DNA of 44,080 bases from DATGMP01 sp035293565 (GTDB lineage Bacteria > Pseudomonadota > Alphaproteobacteria > BOG-932 > Roseiterribacteraceae). The stretch covers positions 1 through 44,080 of the forward strand of contig DATGMP010000078.1 in the NCBI GenBank assembly GCA_035293565.1, given 5' to 3'. Position 1 is the stretch's first letter; every line of letters starts with the position of its first letter. Made by a program: the position numbers and the translations under genes. Shown in pieces: positions 15,913-24,410 of the stretch. A model generated the notes under the pieces. That model did no database searches. It saw nothing but the letters and a program-made list of their open reading frames with translations, and was not told where the DNA came from.

Positions 15913-16672
15913 GGTCGAGCGCCTGTCGCTGTCCTTCTCGGGCCTGCGGGCGCTGAGCGAGGTCTCGCTCGCGGTGGACGCGGGCGAGATCGTCGGCCTC
16001 ATCGGCCCCAATGGCGCGGGCAAGTCGACGCTCCTCAATTGCATCTCGCGGCTTTATCGGCCGGATCACGGCCGCATCACCTTCGACGGCCGCGATCTCC
16101 TCGAGCGCAAGCTCCATGAAGTGGCGGCGCTCGGCATCCGCCGCACCTTTCAGAACCTGGAGCTGTTCCGCGGGGCGAGCGTGCGCGAGAACGTCATTCT
16201 CGGCCTCGCCTATCGACACCGGTCGAACCTCTTGAGCGATCTCCTCGACTTGCCGGCGGCACGCGCCAGCCGCCGCGCGGCACGCGAAGAGGCGGAGCGC
16301 GTCATCGATGCTTGCGGGCTCGGCGCCGTCGCCGAGGCGATGGCCGCCGATTTGCCCTACGGGCTGCAAAAGACGGTGGAGCTCGCCCGCGCTCTCGCCG
16401 GCCGCCCGCGGCTCCTGCTGCTCGACGAGCCTGCCGCCGGCATGAATCCGGAAGAGAGCCGCCGCGTCGCCGGCACGGTGCGGCGCTTGCGCGACGAGCA
16501 GGGGATCGCCGTGCTGCTCATCGAGCATGACATGCGCGTGGTGATGACGGTCTGCGATCGCGTCATCGTCCTCGATCATGGCGAGAAGATCGGCGAGGGC
16601 ACGCCCGCGGACGTGCGGCGCGCGCCGGCGGTGATCAAGGCTTATCTCGGCGAGGAGACGGCCGATGCTTGA
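15899..16672 (+). CDS. LivG-type ABC transporter ATP-binding protein
   Basis: ATPase of 257 residues with Walker A GPNGAGKST (about 39-47), the typical LivG stretch GIRRTFQNLELF, and Walker B LLLLDEPAAGMNPEE. The signature is a divergent LPYGLQKTVELARAL in place of LSGGQQ, as is usual in LivG proteins. It starts with GTG at 15899 inside the end of the permease gene and overlaps the following ATPase gene by 8 bases. It pairs with the LivF-type ATPase. Confidence 0.93.
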   Translation: MALLEVERLSLSFSGLRALSEVSLAVDAGEIVGLIGPNGAGKSTLLNCISRLYRPDHGRITFDGRDLLERKLHEVAALGIRRTFQNLELFRGASVRENVILGLAYRHRSNLLSDLLDLPAARASRRAAREEAERVIDACGLGAVAEAMAADLPYGLQKTVELARALAGRPRLLLLDEPAAGMNPEESRRVAGTVRRLRDEQGIAVLLIEHDMRVVMTVCDRVIVLDHGEKIGEGTPADVRRAPAVIKAYLGEETADA

Positions 16673-17369
16673 GATCGCCGGCCTCTCCGCGCGCTATGGC
16701 GCGATCGGGGCGCTCACCGATGTGACGCTTGCCGTGAGGGCGGGCGAGATCGTCTCACTGCTGGGCTCCAATGGCGCGGGCAAGTCGACGCTCCTCGACT
16801 GTGTCACCAACGGCGTGCCTTGTCGCATGGCCGGCTCGATCCGCCTCGATGGCGAGGAGATCCTCGGGCTGCCGACCGAGGCGATCGTCGCGCGCGGCCT
16901 GGTCCTGGTGCCGGAAGGGCGCCAGCTCTTCGCCGGACTGACGGTGGAGGAAAATCTTCGTATCGGCGCCTATAGCGTCGATCGCGGCTGGCAGTGGCGC
17001 CGCGACCTCGATCGGATCTATGCGCTCTTCCCGCGGCTTTGCGAGCGGCGGCGCCAGAGGGCCGCGACCTTGTCGGGCGGCGAGCAGCAGATGGTGGCGT
17101 TGGGGCGCGCGCTGATGGCGCGGCCCAAGCTCGTGCTTCTCGACGAACCGTCGCTTGGCTTGGCGCCGGTGCTGGTACAGGAGATTTTCGCCCTCATCCG
17201 GGAGATCAACCGGCAATCGGTGACCGTGCTGCTGGTGGAGCAGAATGCGCGCCAAGCCTTGCGCATCGCTGCCAGAGCCTATGTGCTGGAGAAGGGGCGT
17301 GTGACCTTGTCGGGAGATGCCGCGCGCCTGAGCGGCGATCCGCATGTGGTCGAGGCCTATCTGGGGTGA
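16665..17369 (+). CDS. LivF-type ABC transporter ATP-binding protein
   Basis: ATPase of 234 residues, the usual LivF length. Walker A is GSNGAGKST (about 36-44), the LivF stretch LVLVPEGRQLFAGLTVEENL follows, then LSGGEQQM and LVLLDEPSLGLAP. The ATG at 16665 lies inside the LivG-type gene. The heterodimer with LivG would drive uptake through the two permeases encoded upstream. Confidence 0.93.
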   Translation: MLEIAGLSARYGAIGALTDVTLAVRAGEIVSLLGSNGAGKSTLLDCVTNGVPCRMAGSIRLDGEEILGLPTEAIVARGLVLVPEGRQLFAGLTVEENLRIGAYSVDRGWQWRRDLDRIYALFPRLCERRRQRAATLSGGEQQMVALGRALMARPKLVLLDEPSLGLAPVLVQEIFALIREINRQSVTVLLVEQNARQALRIAARAYVLEKGRVTLSGDAARLSGDPHVVEAYLG

Positions 17370-17397
17370 AGCCTGAAGCAATGGAAAGGGGGAAGCG

Positions 17398-18558
17398 ATG
17401 ACGAGAAGATCGAGAATGGCAGCGCTGGCGGCCATTGCCTTCGGCGCGTTGCTGGCCGGAGCGGCCAGCGCGGAGGAGGCCGGCGTGACCAAGGACAAGA
17501 TCACGCTGGGCGCCTTTCTCCCATTGCAAAGCGGGCTCGCCGCCGGTGCCACGCAGATGCGCGAGGGATGCGATGCCTATTTCAAGGCGACCAACGAGGC
17601 GGGCGGCGTCAATGGCCGCAAGATCGAGTGGATCGTCGAGAACGACTCCTATAACCCGCAGCAAACCGTCGCCGTGGTCAAGAAGCTCGTCGATCGCGAC
17701 GGCGTCTTTGCGCTCGTCTCGACCTTGGGCACGGTGACCAATCTCGCCGTGCTCCCGTTCCTCGCCCAACGCGGCGTGCCGATCGTCAATCCCGCTGGCG
17801 GCCATGCGCTCCTCAACCGACCGACCGACAAGAATGTCTTCGGCATCCTGCCGCTGAGCTCGGAGATCGGGCAGTCGATGGCCGAGTTCGCCACCGGCAA
17901 GCTCGGCGCCAAGCGCGTCGCGATCTTCTTCCAGAACGATCAGTTCGGCAAGGATCAGCGCGACGGTGCGGACGCGGCGCTGAAAGCCCTTGGGCTGCAC
18001 GCGGTCGCGGAGGCGAGCTATGTGCCGAGCGATGTCGATGTGAGCGCGCAGGTGTCGGCGCTCAAGGCGACCGATCCCGATGCGGTGATCCTCGGCGTCA
18101 TTCCGAAATTCGCCGCGCTCTTCGTCAAGGAGGCGCAGCGGCTTGGCTGGAAGCCGAAGATCGTCGGGCATAACACGGTCGCCGACCCCGTGGTGCTGCA
18201 GCTTGCCGGCGCCGAGGCGCTCGAAGGCGTCTATGTGAATTTGATGACGGCCGCCGAGACCATGGACACGCCGGCGGTGGCGCAAGCGAATGCGCTGCTC
18301 GCGAAATACTATCCGCAGACCAGGCCCGGCTATTACCCTTATCTCGGCATGGCCGGCTGCCTCATCATGGTCGAAGGGCTGAAGCGCGCCGGCGCCGATC
18401 TGACGCGGCCGAAATTGATCGCTGCGCTCGAATCCCTCGGACATTTCGCGCCCGGCCTGGTGCCGCCGATCGATTGGAGCCCGTCCCATCATGGCGGGCC
18501 CAAGAGTTTCGGCTACGCTCAGTGGAAGAACGGCAAGCTCGCCGTGCAAGGCTGGTGA
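17398..18558 (+). CDS. Liv-type ABC transporter substrate-binding protein
   Basis: Periplasmic binding protein (Peripla_BP_6) of 386 residues. A Sec signal peptide has a basic start, a hydrophobic core and likely cleavage after AASA near residue 23. The mature protein begins with the family pattern KDKITLGAFLPLQSGLAAGA. Landmarks include NEAGGVNGRKIEWIVENDSY (about 63-82) and a second-domain start near 150. GGGGGAAGCG precedes the ATG. It is the last component of the transporter and is followed 23 bases later by the RutC-like gene. Confidence 0.92.
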   Translation: MTRRSRMAALAAIAFGALLAGAASAEEAGVTKDKITLGAFLPLQSGLAAGATQMREGCDAYFKATNEAGGVNGRKIEWIVENDSYNPQQTVAVVKKLVDRDGVFALVSTLGTVTNLAVLPFLAQRGVPIVNPAGGHALLNRPTDKNVFGILPLSSEIGQSMAEFATGKLGAKRVAIFFQNDQFGKDQRDGADAALKALGLHAVAEASYVPSDVDVSAQVSALKATDPDAVILGVIPKFAALFVKEAQRLGWKPKIVGHNTVADPVVLQLAGAEALEGVYVNLMTAAETMDTPAVAQANALLAKYYPQTRPGYYPYLGMAGCLIMVEGLKRAGADLTRPKLIAALESLGHFAPGLVPPIDWSPSHHGGPKSFGYAQWKNGKLAVQGW

Positions 18559-18581
18559 TTTATCGGGAGAGGAGATCGTCC

Positions 18582-18968
18582 ATGAGCTACAAGGTGATTG
18601 TGCCCAAGGGATCGGCGCCGCCGCTCGCGCCCTATTCGCCGGGAACGCGGGCAGGGAATGCAGTCTATGTCTCGGGAACCCTGGCGCTCGATGCCAGCGG
18701 CAATCTCGTCGGCAAAGGCGATGTGAAGGCGCAGACGCGCCACATTCTCGAGACCATCAAGGCCGTGCTCGAAGCGGCCGGCGGATCGCTGAAGGACATC
18801 ACCTTCAACCACATCTTCCTCGCCGACATGGCCGGCTATGGCGCGATGAACGAGGTCTATCGCGAGTATTTTCCCAAGGACCCGCCCGCGCGCTATTGCA
18901 TCCGCGCCGATCTGGTCCGGCCGGAATTTCTCGTCGAGATCGCCTCGATCGCGCATCTCGACACCTGA
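18582..18968 (+). CDS. rutC: RutC-like RidA-family enamine/imine deaminase
   Basis: A 128-residue YjgF/YER057c/UK114-fold protein that forms trimers in known relatives. It closely follows RutC: APYSPGTRAGNAVYVSGTLA (about 14-33), then KAQTRHILETIK, FNHIFLADMAGYGAMNEVY, and the active-site region PPARYCIRADLV with the conserved Arg. RutC deaminates 3-aminoacrylate. GGGAGAGGAG precedes the ATG. It ends the operon that starts with the RutD-like gene, so two enzymes of the lower Rut pathway flank one transporter. Confidence 0.87.
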   Translation: MSYKVIVPKGSAPPLAPYSPGTRAGNAVYVSGTLALDASGNLVGKGDVKAQTRHILETIKAVLEAAGGSLKDITFNHIFLADMAGYGAMNEVYREYFPKDPPARYCIRADLVRPEFLVEIASIAHLDT

Positions 18969-19208
18969 AGGCACCGGCTTTGCGCTTTTGGGATATCGGC
19001 GCCGATCGTGATTCCCGGAGAGCCGGTCACTTCTCGGATTTTGGCAGCGTCTGCTGATCCTACGTGCAAAGGGACGGAGAGCGACACGAAAGGTCATACG
19101 CTCAGCTGCGGCGACGTTTTCGATCGGCAATGAGCTATCCCCGGCGACGCCGACAGGAGGCGCGTTGCCCAGTGCGTGATCGCATTAGATCGCGCTGGCC
19201 ATTTCTCT

Positions 19209-19289
19209 CGTCATTCCCGCGAAGCTTGTCCCCGCGCAGACGGCGGGAATACAGCGGCTCTCTGGACCCCCGCTTGCGCGGAGTGACGA
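19209..19289. repeat. intergenic palindromic repeat element (REP-like)
   Basis: The unit starts CGTCATTCCCGCGAAGC and ends CGCTTGCGCGGAGTGACGA. Its ends are inverted copies of each other around a GGCGGGAATACAG...CTGGACCCC core. This is the design of the widespread intergenic repeats of alphaproteobacteria. Only one copy is in the window. It sits in the 676-base gap 18969-19644 between two convergent genes. The rest of that gap holds no gene I can support. Confidence 0.7.
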
Positions 19290-19644
19290 CCGATCCGGTT
19301 CCATCTATTTCGATCAAGCTCTAGCTGTGCGATCGCGGTGGTCACGATGCTGCTCTCCCCGCAGGGACTGTGGGGTATCATCGCCTCGCGCGCTGACGCG
19401 CATTTCTTTCCCGTGCGGCGGCTCGTGCAGGTAGGGAACGGCGCCACGCGGCGGCGCGGATCCAATGCACGGGGGCATACATGATCTTCTCTTGCGTTGC
19501 CTCCTCCGGCGAGAACTCCTCCCACCATGCGTCTCTGCCGGCGTGGTGAAGAGTCCGTCGGGAAAGTCGCCTCTTCGATCGAGATCGGAGTGAACGACCT
19601 TCCCGAAAGCCTCGCCCACCCCGCCCGGGCGTCACCGCAAGCGA

Positions 19645-20880
19645 TCAGATCTTGATCACATATTGCTGATTGTCGGTCGGGTTCTTGACGAGGTTGCAGA
19701 CGGCGGCGGTGTCCGAGGGTTGCTGCTGCGGGAAGCTTTGCAGCACTTTGAGCTTCTTGTCCTGGACTTCGGCGATGTGGATGTCGAGGACGGCATGATG
19801 CGTCGCCTGATCGATGGTGACCTTGCCGCTCGGCGCCACGACGCTGATCCCCTTCTCCAGGACCTCGATCACCTTCATTCGATCGGTCGATTTCGCCTGC
19901 TTCACGGCTTCCGCCCAGAGGAGGAAACCCTGATATGTGCCGACGGCGAGGCCGGTGATATAGGGGTAATCCGCGCCGAAGCGCTTGTGGAAGCGCTCGA
20001 CGAATGCCTTGTTGATCGGCGTGTCCAATTCCTGGAAGTAATTATAGGCCACGACGATACCGTTCGCCTCCTCGGGCGACAGCACGATGTGCTCGTTGCC
20101 CAGCGCGAAAGTGGTCGAGGCGATCGGAATCTTCTTGGTCATGCCGGCCGCCGCCCACTGGCGATAAAAGGAGATATGCGCGCCGCCGACCAGCGCCGAC
20201 CAGACATAATCGGGTTTGGCCGCCTGGATCTTGGCGATGGTCGGGCCGAAATCGGTCACATTGAGAGGGAAAAAGTCGATCGCCACCGTCTCGCCGCCAT
20301 TGTCCTTGGTATATTTTTTCACCCATTGCGAGGTGATCTGGCCGTAATTGTAATCGGCGGCGATGACATAGACCTTCCGGCCCCAGCGCTTCATCGCATA
20401 GGGCACGAGCTTTTCCATCTGCTGTGCCGGCGTCGAGCCCACCGTGAACTCGTTGCGATCGCAGACGCCGCCTTCATACTGCGTGTTGTAGAAATAGAGC
20501 GTCTTGAAGCGGTCGAGCACCGGGCGGATGACTTCGCGCGAAGCCGAGGTGATGCCGCCATGAACGACCGCGACCTTCTCCTTCAACGCCGCTTCCTGCG
20601 CGAATTGCGTGTAAAGCTGCATGTTCGATTGCGGATCGTAATTGAGCAATTTGATCGGCCGCTCGAGCAAACCGCCGGCCGCATTCGCCTCCTCGATGGC
20701 GAGCGTCAATGCATCGACCATCGGCCTGCCATAGATATCGAGGCCGCCGGAGAGATCGTGAATGCTGGCGACCTTGATCGGGTCGGCGGCAAGACCGAGA
20801 CGTGCGAACCCGCCGGCGCCGGCAGCAAGGGCGGCCGCGGCGGTGGCATTCCGTAGGAACTCTCTGCGATTGAGCGTCAT
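19645..20880 (-). CDS. orphan UrtA/AmiC-type substrate-binding protein with Tat signal
   Basis: Periplasmic binding protein (Peripla_BP_5) of 411 residues, related to UrtA and FmdD. It has a clear twin-arginine signal (NRREFLRN at residues 4-11, then an Ala-rich core to about 31). Landmarks are LSGGLDIYGRPM (about 43-54), TLYFYNTQYEGGVCD and ADYNYGQITSQW. The start is the ATG at 20880, preceded by GGAGAAAG. No permease or ATPase gene is adjacent. It may feed a transporter elsewhere, such as the one at 1-3535, or act in sensing. It diverges from an Lrp/AsnC regulator at 21376 across a 495-base AT-rich region. Confidence 0.9.
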   Translation of the reverse strand: MTLNRREFLRNATAAAALAAGAGGFARLGLAADPIKVASIHDLSGGLDIYGRPMVDALTLAIEEANAAGGLLERPIKLLNYDPQSNMQLYTQFAQEAALKEKVAVVHGGITSASREVIRPVLDRFKTLYFYNTQYEGGVCDRNEFTVGSTPAQQMEKLVPYAMKRWGRKVYVIAADYNYGQITSQWVKKYTKDNGGETVAIDFFPLNVTDFGPTIAKIQAAKPDYVWSALVGGAHISFYRQWAAAGMTKKIPIASTTFALGNEHIVLSPEEANGIVVAYNYFQELDTPINKAFVERFHKRFGADYPYITGLAVGTYQGFLLWAEAVKQAKSTDRMKVIEVLEKGISVVAPSGKVTIDQATHHAVLDIHIAEVQDKKLKVLQSFPQQQPSDTAAVCNLVKNPTDNQQYVIKI

Positions 20881-21114
20881 GGCTTTCTCCATCGGTTCAT
20901 CATCTTCGACCGCCGCATGGCGATCATCCCTGGTCATGGACGACCATCTGCGTCGCCACGCTCTCGAGATCGACATCGAAGACCGTGAATGGATCAGTGC
21001 AGGTCTCGGCTGCGCTCGCCGCGCTACCGACGCTGCCTGGAGCCGCGCCAATGACGGCCAAGCCGATTACCGCCGCCAAGCCCATCTCCCCCCATGCGGT
21101 CCGAAGAGACCTTA

Positions 21115-21131
21115 ATTGTTACGATAACAAT
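21115..21131. promoter_or_regulatory. 17-bp perfect palindrome, candidate operator
   Basis: attgtta-cga-taacaat is a perfect inverted repeat around a 3-base centre. It lies 235 bases upstream of the orphan binding-protein start and 245 bases upstream of the Lrp/AsnC gene, in the AT-rich divergent region. Either the Lrp-family protein or another dimeric regulator could bind it. Confidence 0.55.
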
Positions 21132-21156
21132 ACTCGCGCATTAAGAGTATTTTTTT
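21129..21156 (+). terminator. stem-loop with T7 run (terminator- or attenuator-like)
   Basis: aatactc (21129-21135) pairs perfectly with gagtatt (21145-21151) around a 9-base loop and runs into seven T (21150-21156). No coding sequence ends just upstream on the plus strand. It is therefore either a terminator of an unseen short transcript, an attenuator in front of the Lrp/AsnC gene, or a chance AT-rich structure. Confidence 0.4.
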
Positions 21157-21375
21157 GCGAATCCGCGCCCTAAAACCCGATTTTATAGGAAATTTTCCCA
21201 AGAACGCGCTCCGTGCCGCCTGCCAGTCACCACGCCGCTTTCCGGCACAAAAAGCGGCCGCCGGCGACTCGTCATGCACCGCGGAGAAAAACATATGGCC
21301 TTGGCAGGGATTTTTTTCGCGAACTGATCGCGTATATGATGGCTTCTCTAGGATGATTTCCTAAAGGATCTGGCC

Positions 21376-21852
21376 TTGACCGAATCGCGCGTCGCATCGC
21401 TCGATGCCATCGACTTCAAAATACTTCGCGAGCTACAGGTCGATGCGAGCATGCCGATCGAGATTCTGGCCGAGCGAATCGGACTGTCTCACACGCCTTG
21501 CTGGCGCCGGCTCAAAAAGATGGAGGACCGGGGATTCATCCGGGGCCGTGTCGTCCTCCTCAGTCCCGAGGCTCTCGATCTCGGCGTTACCGTCTTTGCG
21601 ACGATAACGCTGAAAGCGCATACGGAAGATGTCCTCCTCGCCTTCGAGAATGCCGTGCGGCAGTGCCAAGAGATCGTCGAATGCTTTTCGATGACGGGCG
21701 ATCGCGACTACATCCTGCGCATCGTTGTTGGCAGCGTTGCGGATTACGAGAAGATATTGAAGGAAAAGCTCCTTCACCTTCCCGAGGTGGCCTCGATCAA
21801 TTCCGCCTTCGCGCTGAAAGAGATCAAATACACCACCGCCTTGCCGATTTAG
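21376..21852 (+). CDS. Lrp/AsnC-family transcriptional regulator
   Basis: A 158-residue regulator. The N-terminal helix-turn-helix opens LDAIDFKILRELQVDASMPI and carries the recognition helix SHTPCWRRLKKMEDRGFI (about 38-55). The C-terminal RAM ligand-binding domain follows from about 70, with the GDRDYILRIVVGSVADYE pattern (about 112-129). The start is a TTG at 21376 with AAAGGA upstream. The gene is divergent from the orphan binding protein and lies 164 bases before the amidase operon. It could respond to an amino acid or amide and control either neighbour. Confidence 0.9.
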   Translation: MTESRVASLDAIDFKILRELQVDASMPIEILAERIGLSHTPCWRRLKKMEDRGFIRGRVVLLSPEALDLGVTVFATITLKAHTEDVLLAFENAVRQCQEIVECFSMTGDRDYILRIVVGSVADYEKILKEKLLHLPEVASINSAFALKEIKYTTALPI

Positions 21853-22016
21853 GACAAGCTGGCAGGATTGGCTCGCGCCGGTCCCGTCCAACGAGGCTTC
21901 CCCGCGCTTGCCGCGGTCGCGGGCTTCGGCGAATATGATGCGGCGCAAGCAAGAAATCGGGCGATCGAGACCGGTCCCTCGCACGAAGAATAGCGGATTG
22001 CAGGGAAGGACGAGCC

Positions 22017-23462
22017 ATGCTGAGTTTTGCCGACTATGCCGCGCGTGACGCGCTGGGCCTCGCCGAACTCGTGCGCGACAAACAGGTCAAGGCGACCGAA
22101 TTGGTCGACACCGCGCTCGCCGCCATCGAAGCGATAAATCCCAAGCTCAATTCGGTCGCCTCGGTGGTCCCAGCCGACACGCTGCGGGCCGGCGCCGCCC
22201 GCTTGCCGGAAGGACCATTCACCGGCGTGCCTTTCGTCCTGAAGGAAATCGGCGCGCACGCGGCGGGCTTGCCATTCCGTTTGGGGAGCCGGTTGGCCGA
22301 AGGGCTCAGCCTTCCGCACGACACCGAGCTCATGAGCCGCTTTCGCCGCGCCGGCTTGCAGTGCATCGGCACCACGCCCACGCCGGAATTCGGTTTCTGC
22401 GTCACCAGCGAAGCCGTCTTCCACGGCCCGACACGCAATCCCTGGAACACCGAGTTGAGCCCAGGAGGGTCGAGTGGCGGTGCCGCCGCGTCGGTGGCCG
22501 CCGGCATCGTGCCCATCGCCCACGCCACCGATGGCGGCGGCTCCATCCGCATTCCGGCCTCGTGTTGCGGCCTTGTCGGTCTCAAGCCGACGCGCGGTCG
22601 CGTCCCCGCCGGCCCCGATGCCGGCGAGCCGCTGAGCGGCCTCGCGGTGGAGCTCGGCTTGACGCGGACGGTCCGCGATACAGCCGCCCTGCTCGATGCC
22701 GTCGCGGGGCCCGATGCCGGCGCCCAGAATTTCGCTCCGCCGCCGGCGCAGCCTTATCTGGAGCAGATCCGCCGGCCGCCGAAGCGCTTGCGGATCGCGT
22801 GGAATGCCAAGGCGCCCTCCGGCGTCGCCGTCGACCCGGCCGTGCTGCGCGGCCTGCATGAGACGGTCAAGCTCTGCGGTGAGCTCGGCCACGATTTGGT
22901 CGAGGATGCGCCGGCGTTCGAGTGGGAACCCTATCTGCGCGCCACCACCGATATCTGGACCGCCAATCTCGCCGTCAACATCGATGGCGTCGCAGCGGCC
23001 CTGGGCCGGGAAGCTTCCGAAGCGAACCTCGAAGCCTGCACCTGGGCCTGCTATCGCGCGGGGAAGGCCGTCACGGCGGCCCAGTTCATCGCGGCGCTGG
23101 CTCATTACAATTCCGTCTGCCGTCCCGTTGGACAATTCTTCGAACGTTACGACGTCCTCCTGTCGCCCGTCGCCGCCTTGCCGGAGCTAAGGCTGGGCGC
23201 TCTCAACCAGAACGCCAAAGGGATCGATGCGCTCGCCTGGGCGCGGCAGCTCTTCGACTATGCGCCGTTCACCAGCCTCTTCAACGCAACCGGCCAGCCG
23301 GCAATCTCGCTGCCATTGGCTTGGGCCGATGGGCAACCGGTCGGCATGCAATTCGCCGGGCGCTTCGCCGAGGAGGGGACATTACTGCGCCTCGCTGCAC
23401 AGCTCGAGGAAGCGCGCCCCTGGGCGGCTCGCCGGCCGCGGGTTCACCTCGCCGCAGCCTAG
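22017..23462 (+). CDS. amidase-signature family amidohydrolase
   Basis: Amide hydrolase of 481 residues. The Ser-cisSer-Lys triad is complete: K76 (VPFVLKEIG), S152 (SPGGSSGGA) and S176 (DGGGSIRIPAS), with the 24-residue Ser spacing seen in other members. A GxxxxGxxFxxKD-like segment and the Gly/Ser-rich core are intact. The GGGAAGGA ribosome-binding site supports the ATG at 22017. It leads an operon with a dienelactone-hydrolase-like gene and a NitT/TauT transporter, so the transported compound may be an amide or become one. The substrate cannot be predicted. It lies next to an orphan amide-type binding protein. Confidence 0.9.
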   Translation: MLSFADYAARDALGLAELVRDKQVKATELVDTALAAIEAINPKLNSVASVVPADTLRAGAARLPEGPFTGVPFVLKEIGAHAAGLPFRLGSRLAEGLSLPHDTELMSRFRRAGLQCIGTTPTPEFGFCVTSEAVFHGPTRNPWNTELSPGGSSGGAAASVAAGIVPIAHATDGGGSIRIPASCCGLVGLKPTRGRVPAGPDAGEPLSGLAVELGLTRTVRDTAALLDAVAGPDAGAQNFAPPPAQPYLEQIRRPPKRLRIAWNAKAPSGVAVDPAVLRGLHETVKLCGELGHDLVEDAPAFEWEPYLRATTDIWTANLAVNIDGVAAALGREASEANLEACTWACYRAGKAVTAAQFIAALAHYNSVCRPVGQFFERYDVLLSPVAALPELRLGALNQNAKGIDALAWARQLFDYAPFTSLFNATGQPAISLPLAWADGQPVGMQFAGRFAEEGTLLRLAAQLEEARPWAARRPRVHLAAA

Positions 23463-23687
23463 GAACCGGCCAGACGGCTCCATCGCCGGCCGCTGTGTTG
23501 GGCAAGCGGAGGCTCCGAATAAGCGCTACGTCGGCAGCGGATGCAGAGCCGGTGCGCGCTTCAAGCTGAACGGTGCCATTGCTATTGTGATCGAGACATA
23601 GGGATATCATCGTCAAAGCGCTGCCGACCGCGGCGGGGTTGTGACGGAAACGGATTTGCATGTCCGCGATCAACCTTGAGAAGCTCC

Positions 23688-24410
23688 GTGGCTGGTAAGG
23701 ACATCGCGCTCACATCCTCCGCCCCCGTAGCGGGGCGCTGTTTCGATGCCTATTGCATCTGCCCTGAGCCGGCGCGCCCACCGGCACTGCTGCTTCTGCC
23801 GGAGATGTTCGGCCTCACGCGGGCCATGCGGGAATCCGCCGATGGCTTCGCCCGCTACGGGCATGCCGTGCTCGCGCCTAACCTTTTCTGGCGCGCTGAC
23901 CATCCCGAAACGCTCGGCTATGAGGGCAAGGAGCGCGAGCTCGCCATCGCCAGGCTGGCTGCGTTCGACGTCGAGCGCGCGGTCGCCGATATTGCCGATG
24001 CCGCGGCGGCCCTGCGCGGAATTGCCCGAACCGAGCGGATCGTTGCGATCGGTCATTGCATCGGTGGACGGCTCGCCGTGCTCGCCCTGTCGCGGCTGCG
24101 CCTGGACGGCGCGGTCAGCTATTACGCGCTTGGTCTCTCCGCCTATCCCCGGGAGATGCGTGCGATCGCGGCGCCGGTACAACTCCATTACGGCCTCGCC
24201 GATGAACACGTGCCGCTGCCGGAGATCGACGCGGTCGCGGCGCTGGTCGCCGACAATCGGCACGTCACGCTTTATCGCTATGCGCAGGCGGGCCATTCCT
24301 TCGTCAATCCCTACCGTCCCATGTTCGATGCCGCGCAGGCAGAGGCGGCGATCCGGCGGACCTTGGCACTCATCGGCGACGTTGCCGGTCGAAACCGGGA
24401 GATGGCATGA
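23688..24410 (+). CDS. dienelactone hydrolase family protein
   Basis: Alpha/beta hydrolase of 240 residues with the Cys-His-Asp triad of dienelactone hydrolase: C124 in AIGHCIGGRLA, D172 in YGLADEHVP and H203 in QAGHSFVNP. A Glu equivalent (E39 in LLPEMFG) is also present. The spacing matches the known C123/D171/H202 enzyme. Dienelactone hydrolase opens lactones in chlorocatechol breakdown; relatives act on other esters. I chose the GTG at 23688 after GAGAAG. The frame is open further upstream but codes nothing family-like. The gene overlaps the ATPase gene by 4 bases. The 225-base gap after the amidase gene shows nothing further. Confidence 0.85.
   Translation: MAGKDIALTSSAPVAGRCFDAYCICPEPARPPALLLLPEMFGLTRAMRESADGFARYGHAVLAPNLFWRADHPETLGYEGKERELAIARLAAFDVERAVADIADAAAALRGIARTERIVAIGHCIGGRLAVLALSRLRLDGAVSYYALGLSAYPREMRAIAAPVQLHYGLADEHVPLPEIDAVAALVADNRHVTLYRYAQAGHSFVNPYRPMFDAAQAEAAIRRTLALIGDVAGRNREMA

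Noticed and set aside
18994..19005. 12-bp palindrome atcggcgccgat just after the RutC-like gene
   Set aside because: There is no T-run and it is a common GC-rich chance palindrome; too weak to call a terminator.
19290..19644. Open frames on both strands in the gap before the orphan binding protein, including a minus-strand stretch with WWEEFSPEEATQEK
   Set aside because: The stretch looks faintly protein-like, but there is no start with a ribosome-binding site, no length and no family match I can name; gene debris is possible but not supported.
21188..21198. ggaaattttcc symmetric AT-rich sequence upstream of the Lrp/AsnC gene
   Set aside because: It is short and in a locally AT-rich region; not distinguishable from chance without conservation data.
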